Below, piece by piece: positions 58,307 to 64,000 of a DNA stretch of 64,000 bases; the first letter of the stretch is position 1, and the number at the start of each line of letters is the position of its first letter. Source of the stretch: Tissierella sp. MB52-C2 (GTDB taxonomy: Bacteria > Bacillota > Clostridia > Tissierellales > Tissierellaceae); NCBI RefSeq assembly GCF_030931715.1, contig NZ_CP133261.1, positions 1,798,001-1,862,000 on the forward strand, written 5' to 3'. Under the pieces are notes generated by a model, which had not been told where the DNA came from, did not search any database, and worked only from the letters and a program-made list of their open reading frames with translations. The translations under genes and the position numbers were made by a program.

Positions 58307-59836
58307 CTATAATAATTTTCCAACTTCTTTTTCAACTGCATTAACTATCTCTTCACTTTTGATTATATCCTCTGATTTATTTATATCACAAGACATAACC
58401 CTATCATCTTCCATAAAAGGAATATTCTCTCTTACTATATTATAAACTATATTGGTTCCTTTTCCTAATCCTTTATTTTCTCTTAAATCTATTCCTTGAC
58501 AAGCAGCTAATATTTCCATTGCTAGGACTTTCCTTACATTTCCTAATATCTCTCTAGCCTTTCTTGCTGCAATAGTTCCCATAGATACATGGTCTTCTTG
58601 ATTAGCAGAAGATGGTATTGAATCTACACTGGCTGGATGAGCCAATACTTTATTTTCTGATACTAAAGATGCTGCTGAATATTGCACTATCATAAACCCT
58701 GAATTAAGTCCACCTTTTTCAACTAAAAATGCAGGTAATCCATTACTCAAAGCTGGATTTACTAATCTTTCCAATCTTCTTTCAGATATGTTTGCAAGTT
58801 CAGATAAACCTATTCCTAAGAAATCGAAACTTAGAGCCATTGGCTGACCATGGAAGTTTCCACCTGAAATTATTTCTTCTTCCTCTACAAATATTAAAGG
58901 ATTATCTGTTGCTGAATTCATTTCTATTTCTATTTTTTCCTTTACATATTTAAAGCAATCCTTACTTCCACCATGAATTTGAGGTAAACATCTTAAAGAA
59001 TAAGCATCTTGTACCCTAACTTCTCCTTGTCTTGTAGTCATATCACTATTTTCTAATAGTGTTAATAGGTTTTTAGCTGTATTAATTTGTCCTTCATGAG
59101 CTCTCACTTTATGAACTCTAGGATCAAAAGCATCAGTTATACCATTTAAAGCCTCTATTGTTAATGAAGCTGCAATATCAGCTGTTTTACTTAAAACTAT
59201 AGAATCGTGTATTGTCAATGCTCCAATTGATGTCATTACTTGGGTTCCATTAATTAATGCTAACCCTTCTTTTGATGTTAATTCAACAGTTTGTATATTT
59301 GCTTTTTCCATTGCCTCTTTACCAGACATTCTTTTTCCTTCATATATAGCCTCACCTTCACCTATCATAACTAGTACCATATGGGAAAGTGGCGCTAAAT
59401 CCCCACTGGCTCCAAGGGAACCTTTTTCTGGAATAATAGGATGAACCTTTTTATTTAACATTTCTACTAATGTATTTAATGTAGATAATCTTATACCAGA
59501 AAAACCTTTAGATAAAGCATTGGCTCTAAGTAACATAATTCCCCTAACTACTTCCTCATCTAAGGGATTGCCTACTCCACAAGCATGACTTATAATCAGA
59601 TTTCTTTGTAATGTTTTTGTTTCCTCTCCAGTGATTACAACATCACTGAACTTTCCAAATCCAGTAGTTATACCGTATACTACTTTATTTTCATCTACAA
59701 GCTTATCTACTAAAGCTCTGGCTTTTTCTACTTTTGCAATAGCCTCCTGTGATAATTCTACTTCTTTTCCCATTCTTGCAACCTCTACAAATTCCTCTAG
59801 AGTTAGATTATTACCGTCTATAAATATTTTCTCCAT
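58307..59836 (-). CDS. hutH: histidine ammonia-lyase
   Basis: 509 residues. Converts histidine to trans-urocanate and ammonia. The A143-S144-G145 triad in GSLGASGDLAPLSHMV forms the MIO prosthetic group. Other signatures: VVYGITTGFGKFSDVVI, LQRNLIISHACGVGNPL, FHGQPMALSFDFLGI and PSSANQEDHVSMGT. ATG 59836 is chosen because GGGAGGT precedes it; ATG 59851 places that site in the coding region. First gene of the hut operon; no HutP, HutC or HutR gene is adjacent. Confidence 0.97.
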   Translation of the reverse strand: MEKIFIDGNNLTLEEFVEVARMGKEVELSQEAIAKVEKARALVDKLVDENKVVYGITTGFGKFSDVVITGEETKTLQRNLIISHACGVGNPLDEEVVRGIMLLRANALSKGFSGIRLSTLNTLVEMLNKKVHPIIPEKGSLGASGDLAPLSHMVLVMIGEGEAIYEGKRMSGKEAMEKANIQTVELTSKEGLALINGTQVMTSIGALTIHDSIVLSKTADIAASLTIEALNGITDAFDPRVHKVRAHEGQINTAKNLLTLLENSDMTTRQGEVRVQDAYSLRCLPQIHGGSKDCFKYVKEKIEIEMNSATDNPLIFVEEEEIISGGNFHGQPMALSFDFLGIGLSELANISERRLERLVNPALSNGLPAFLVEKGGLNSGFMIVQYSAASLVSENKVLAHPASVDSIPSSANQEDHVSMGTIAARKAREILGNVRKVLAMEILAACQGIDLRENKGLGKGTNIVYNIVRENIPFMEDDRVMSCDINKSEDIIKSEEIVNAVEKEVGKLL

Positions 59837-59891
59837 GTTACAACCTCCCATTTAAATTTATTGTTATATTTCATTAGTTAGGTAAAGTGTA

Positions 59892-59920
59892 TAAAAAAAC
59901 CACAGACAATTGTCTGTGGT
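59892..59920 (-). terminator. 22-base palindrome with U-run, upstream of hutH
   Basis: ACCACAGACAA and its complement form a perfect palindrome (59899-59920) followed on the minus strand by TTTTTTTATA. It lies 128 bases after the stop of the large upstream gene and 63 before hutH. Most likely a terminator; a dyad this regular just before the operon could also be an operator. Confidence 0.7.
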
Positions 59921-60047
59921 CTTATTTTGATTCAATTTTCTTAAAATAATCGGTCTATTAATCATAATATCCCCTACTTTAAAATATTAGAAATTTAAAA
60001 GCTTAAGCTAATTATAACACAATATAATAGAAAATAGTAAACATATT

Positions 60048-63000
60048 TTATATTATGGCAGAAAATATATTACCGAAGTTTTTAGATAAATTAAAGTTAT
60101 CAAAATCAAACTCTTTATTTTTAATAGAAGTAGAAATATATAAAATTCCCTTCACATTACCATTGTTTATCAGCGGCAGAACTATGATAGATTTCCAGTT
60201 TGGCAGCCCTGATAATACATCAATATTTTCAATATTATCCCAGTCTATTAAGAACTCACCTTTTCTAGTCTCTATTATTCTATTAATAATTTTATAGTTT
60301 ATATCTACATCTTCTATCCAATCATCATTAAACCTGGCTCTGCTAAGAGTTCTTTTTATCTCTTTATTGTCGATAAACATTACCGTTGCCCATTCTGCAT
60401 CTAGAGTCTCTATTATTCTACCTAAAAATATAAATGTCTTTTCTTCAATAGTTTGATTTTCTTTTATTAATTCGAGAATATTGATAATAGCTAACATATT
60501 TCGATTATCCTCTTCAGTATTTCCTGTTAATATACCAGCTAATTTATCAACTCTATTTATTGTATTGTCCATCTGTGTATTCCATATAACAGATTTATTT
60601 CTGCCAGTTTCTTTTGCATAATATAGAGCTTGATCTGCCTTCTCAATTAATTCTTCTTTAAATTGACTATGTTGTGGATAAAGAGATATTCCTATACTTA
60701 CAGTAACTAAATGATCAATTCCTTGAATTCTCAACTTTTCAACATTTTCACGTATTTTTTCTGAAATGTTTTTGGCTTCAGATTCTTTAGTATTCTTAAG
60801 CAATACAACAAACTCTTCTCCTCCATATCTCGCTACTATATCAGAGCTTCTCACCGTTGATTTCAACGTTTCCCCTATTAAGGCAAGAATTTCGTCTCCC
60901 TTTCTATGTCCATAGACATCATTTATATTCTTAAACTTATCAATATCTAACATTAAAAGAGAAAAACTTCCACCTATGGATTTAGTGTAGTTAATAAGCT
61001 CTGTTAGTTTTCCTTCATAATACTTTCTAGTAAATACACCTGTAAGCTTATCTTGAATAGCCATTAGTTTTAACTTATTATTCTCCAGATTAATAAATGC
61101 TAAATTAGATAGATTTTTAACCAGTTCAAGCCTTTGAATGTCGAATCTATTAAGGACTTTATCGGTTTCTAAATAAATATAGCCTTGACCACGATTTTCT
61201 TCGTATATAATTTTTCTTCTCTCTGTTTTTCTATTAATTTCTTCATTAGATTTGAATATTGGTACACATATTATTCCCTTTATATCATTAGATAAAAAAT
61301 CCCTATATTTCTGATTATATATAGTTTGGAAATTATTATTTATTAAAATGCCCATTTTATGTTTATCTGTTAGAGCTAAAACTTCTTTATTAATTTTATA
61401 ATCCAATTTATCATCTAAGGATGAAAAGATTATATAATCTTTCTCTTTTTCATCATAGCCTATAATAAAACCTTTTTTAGCAAAAGTTTCTTTTCCTAAA
61501 TAATTTAATATTATATCTAAATTGTATTTAAAATCATCGGTAAATCTAGATATTAATTGATCTGTATTATTAATATCTAGAACCTTATCCCAATAATCTA
61601 ATTTAATTATCTCTACTAATTCTTTGCTTCCTATTACATCTATTATAGAAGTAATATTAAAAAAGCAGTTTAAATCCTTTTCATCTATTTCTTCTAATGA
61701 AGTATAATCTATTTCATGGTTATATTCATTTTTTACAGCTGTTACAAGTTTTTCTTTTATTAAGTTCCCTTTTTTACTTTTAATGTAACTAAATTTCAAT
61801 TCTGGATCTGGTATTTCTAAACTTAATCTATAAAGTCGGTCTAAGGAATCTAATAAATATTTAATAGATTCTTTATATTTGTTTTTAGAGTAAAGTATAA
61901 ATCCTATTATTATATTGAGATATAAATTCATAGAAAATATTTTGTCTTTACGAAGACCTTCCTCCATAAAAATCAAATTTTCAATGGAAGTCTCTGAAAA
62001 ATCTAAAGAATATAATATTATTTCTCTTATTTTATCTAGAAAATCTATCTTTGCTGAATTTGCTAAATCTGCATCTTCTTCAATTAGTTCTAAGGCATAA
62101 CTTTTATTTTCATTTAGAAGACAAATAATTGATATATATAAAAGAGATTTTCTTCTATCTTGTATAAATTCTGTATTTCTATATAGATTTCTTAGTTCTT
62201 CTATTTCCTCTTTATTTAAGATAGATTTATTAAAAAATTCAAACCAAAGGATCATTAGCTTACTATTTAGATAATCACGTATATTACAATCCTTTGAAAA
62301 ATCTTGAACAATATTATATGCCTCTATGGCTTTCTCCCATTGTCCAAAGCATCCATAAAACTCTCCTAAAAACTCATGATATTGTAGGTTAATTTCCAAG
62401 TCAGTTATATTTTTGGATTCAAACACTTCTTTTAAATATAAATAGCATCCATATGCCTTTGTATATTCTGATGTTGCAATATATATAATGCCTAAGTTAA
62501 TATGAGCTAAAACAGTGATTTTAAAGTCTTGAAGTTCTAAACTCCCCTGTCTTGCTTCTTCTATATAGTTTAGAGCATCATCAAATTCATAATTCATCAT
62601 ATATGATTCTGCTATATTATTTAAAAATACTATTTCCACCTCTTGAAAACCGTTTTTCTTAGCAATGGCTAAGCCTTTCTTATAATATTCCATAGATTTT
62701 TGACTATTAGCATAATGCTCTGCGTATATAATTCCAATATTATTTATAGGCCTAGTAATTTCCATGAAATCCCCTACAGATTCATGGTAGAAAATGCTCT
62801 TTTTATAGTTTTCTATTGCTTTATTTGTGTTTCCACTTAAAGTTTTTATTAATCCCAGTCTATTGTAAAGAGTTCCTAGATAAGTTATAATTTCATTGTT
62901 TTTAGATAATTTTATTCCTTTATTTAGATATTCTTCAGCCTCTTTTAATTCTCCACTGACTATTTCAAATTTCGCCTTTAGAGCTAAGGCCTTTATTTGA

Positions 63001-64000
63001 CCTTCAATAATATCATGCTCTTTAGAAATTTTTTCTATGGATTCTATCTCTTTTAGAGCCTCTTCCTTTTCACCTTTTCTAAAATAAATATCCGCAATCA
63101 CAGATTTACTCTTAATTATATGGTTAAAATTCTTTAATAAATTTGCACTTTTTTGATATTCTTCTAAATATGATTTTCCCCTATCTGTTTCATCTTTTAA
63201 ATAGTAAATATTTACTAAATTTTCTAATATTTCAAGTTTTACATTTCCATCATGATCTTTTACTATATCGTAGGCCTGTTCCCATAAAAACTTAGCCTGA
63301 CTTCCATATTTGTTTTCAATCTTTTTTATCTCTTCAAAGATAATGTCTAAAGCTTTACTACCTTGATTAGATTTAATTAAATGATATAGTAATTCTTCTA
63401 ATATGAAGCTTGTACTCTCATCATCAAAATTCTGAATAACTTTAGCTGCTTTTGTATGTAAGATTATCTTTTCTTCTTCAGGTATTTGACTATATATTAA
63501 CTTCTTTAACTCACTACTATTTATATTGTAACTATATCCCCAGTCTGCTACCTTTTCATCAATTAATTTTAAAGATATTAATTCGTTTAATATCTTTTCT
63601 ATATTCTTCTGCTCTATTTCCAACATTCCAAGTAATATTCTTTTATGTGGTTTATCACCAAATATTGACATTACTTTAAATATATCAAAATATTTTTCTT
63701 TAATTATATTCAATTGTTTTGAAAAATCATCATCTATACTTAACTGAATATATAAGTCCTCATAACTATCAACCTTTAGTCTCCATCTTCCTAAAGGACT
63801 CATATATAACTCTCCTATACTAAATAGATGTTTAATTATGTATTCAATTCGTCTTGGATTTCCCTGGCTTTCCTTAAATAAAACAGATGCCAAATTATAA
63901 GGTACATAGGATATACCTAGTATACTTTGAACTAATTCTCCGATTTCTTCTAAATTTAATTTATGTGATTCCATAGATAATATATAGTCTTCATTTTTCC
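60048..64000 (-). CDS. large TPR-GAF-diguanylate cyclase-GAF signalling protein, N-terminus outside window
   Basis: At least 1,316 residues; the frame is open to the window edge. Counting from the ATG at 63974: residues 1-240 resemble the end of an AAA/STAND ATPase module (SQGNPRRIEYIIKHLF, EELLYHLIKSNQGSKALD); 250-640 are about ten tetratricopeptide repeats (YNRLGLIKTLSGNTNKAIEN); about 830-960 is a GAF-like domain; 975-1140 is a GGDEF domain with DIDKFKNINDVYGHRKGDE, active motif GGEEF near 1051 and an intact inhibitory site RSSD five residues before it; 1165-1308 is a second GAF. It probably makes cyclic di-GMP under multiple inputs. Similar giants in Clostridia start with a Ser/Thr kinase domain; whether this one does cannot be seen. 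Confidence 0.88.
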   Translation of the reverse strand, partial: KNEDYILSMESHKLNLEEIGELVQSILGISYVPYNLASVLFKESQGNPRRIEYIIKHLFSIGELYMSPLGRWRLKVDSYEDLYIQLSIDDDFSKQLNIIKEKYFDIFKVMSIFGDKPHKRILLGMLEIEQKNIEKILNELISLKLIDEKVADWGYSYNINSSELKKLIYSQIPEEEKIILHTKAAKVIQNFDDESTSFILEELLYHLIKSNQGSKALDIIFEEIKKIENKYGSQAKFLWEQAYDIVKDHDGNVKLEILENLVNIYYLKDETDRGKSYLEEYQKSANLLKNFNHIIKSKSVIADIYFRKGEKEEALKEIESIEKISKEHDIIEGQIKALALKAKFEIVSGELKEAEEYLNKGIKLSKNNEIITYLGTLYNRLGLIKTLSGNTNKAIENYKKSIFYHESVGDFMEITRPINNIGIIYAEHYANSQKSMEYYKKGLAIAKKNGFQEVEIVFLNNIAESYMMNYEFDDALNYIEEARQGSLELQDFKITVLAHINLGIIYIATSEYTKAYGCYLYLKEVFESKNITDLEINLQYHEFLGEFYGCFGQWEKAIEAYNIVQDFSKDCNIRDYLNSKLMILWFEFFNKSILNKEEIEELRNLYRNTEFIQDRRKSLLYISIICLLNENKSYALELIEEDADLANSAKIDFLDKIREIILYSLDFSETSIENLIFMEEGLRKDKIFSMNLYLNIIIGFILYSKNKYKESIKYLLDSLDRLYRLSLEIPDPELKFSYIKSKKGNLIKEKLVTAVKNEYNHEIDYTSLEEIDEKDLNCFFNITSIIDVIGSKELVEIIKLDYWDKVLDINNTDQLISRFTDDFKYNLDIILNYLGKETFAKKGFIIGYDEKEKDYIIFSSLDDKLDYKINKEVLALTDKHKMGILINNNFQTIYNQKYRDFLSNDIKGIICVPIFKSNEEINRKTERRKIIYEENRGQGYIYLETDKVLNRFDIQRLELVKNLSNLAFINLENNKLKLMAIQDKLTGVFTRKYYEGKLTELINYTKSIGGSFSLLMLDIDKFKNINDVYGHRKGDEILALIGETLKSTVRSSDIVARYGGEEFVVLLKNTKESEAKNISEKIRENVEKLRIQGIDHLVTVSIGISLYPQHSQFKEELIEKADQALYYAKETGRNKSVIWNTQMDNTINRVDKLAGILTGNTEEDNRNMLAIINILELIKENQTIEEKTFIFLGRIIETLDAEWATVMFIDNKEIKRTLSRARFNDDWIEDVDINYKIINRIIETRKGEFLIDWDNIENIDVLSGLPNWKSIIVLPLINNGNVKGILYISTSIKNKEFDFDNFNLSKNFGNIFSAII

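Overview
The window looks like chromosomal DNA of a low-GC, anaerobic, spore-forming Firmicute of the Clostridia/Tissierellia type. Support comes from AT-rich intergenic DNA, strong AGGAGG ribosome sites, two T-box leaders, sporulation genes (spoIVA, a SpoIID/LytB protein, a BofC-like protein), a SCIFF peptide with its radical-SAM maturase, and a four-gene histidine-degradation operon. A Tissierellales-like host (relatives of Tissierella or Sporanaerobacter) is my guess from gene content and the 16S gene; I could not run a comparison. Nearly all genes lie on the minus strand.

Layout. 1-5 kb is accessory DNA: the 3' part of an IS1182-type insertion sequence, a secreted glycine-run peptide, a prophage scar (truncated endolysin, holin tail, frameshifted early gene), two tiny plus-strand genes, a LexA DNA-binding-domain-only protein with an SOS-like box inside its promoter, and an alpha/beta hydrolase. 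5-17 kb is core: Imm17-like protein, spoIVA, gpsA, plsY, der, a DUF512 radical-SAM protein, glyA with a divergent split threonine/serine exporter, a CsoR-family repressor, an RseC-like protein, and aspS behind a T-box. 17-34 kb is a housekeeping block read leftward: ruvC-ruvA-ruvB, spoIID-like, queA-tgt, yajC, a TIGR04086 protein, scfA-scfB, secD-secF, recJ, relA, dtd, an MBL hydrolase, hemZ and bacteriohemerythrin. 34-42.5 kb holds sporulation/cell-envelope genes and less known ones: BofC-like, CBS-ACT, MltG-like, transglutaminase, zinc phospholipase C-like, macro domain and GH18, followed by asnA behind a T-box.

43.1-49.4 kb is one ribosomal operon on the minus strand: two tandem promoters, 16S, a short tRNA-free spacer, 23S, 5S, then eleven tRNA genes (Asn, Leu, fMet, Glu, Val, Asp, Thr, Tyr, Gly, Gly, Arg) and a terminator. 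Four of the tRNA spacers carry a small hairpin directly after the CCA end. Three copies of that hairpin family, one of them between the asnA T-box and asnA, share an outer stem while the inner stem changes in a compensatory way.

49.5-64 kb holds a LysR regulator, a DegU/DegS-like two-component pair with CheW and a two-repeat GDT1 transporter that has a cysteine-rich tail, the hut operon (hutH-hutU-ftcD-hutI, histidine to glutamate plus formimino-THF), and the 3' part of a very large TPR-GAF-GGDEF-GAF signalling protein that runs off the window edge. No CRISPR array, plasmid origin or intact prophage was seen.
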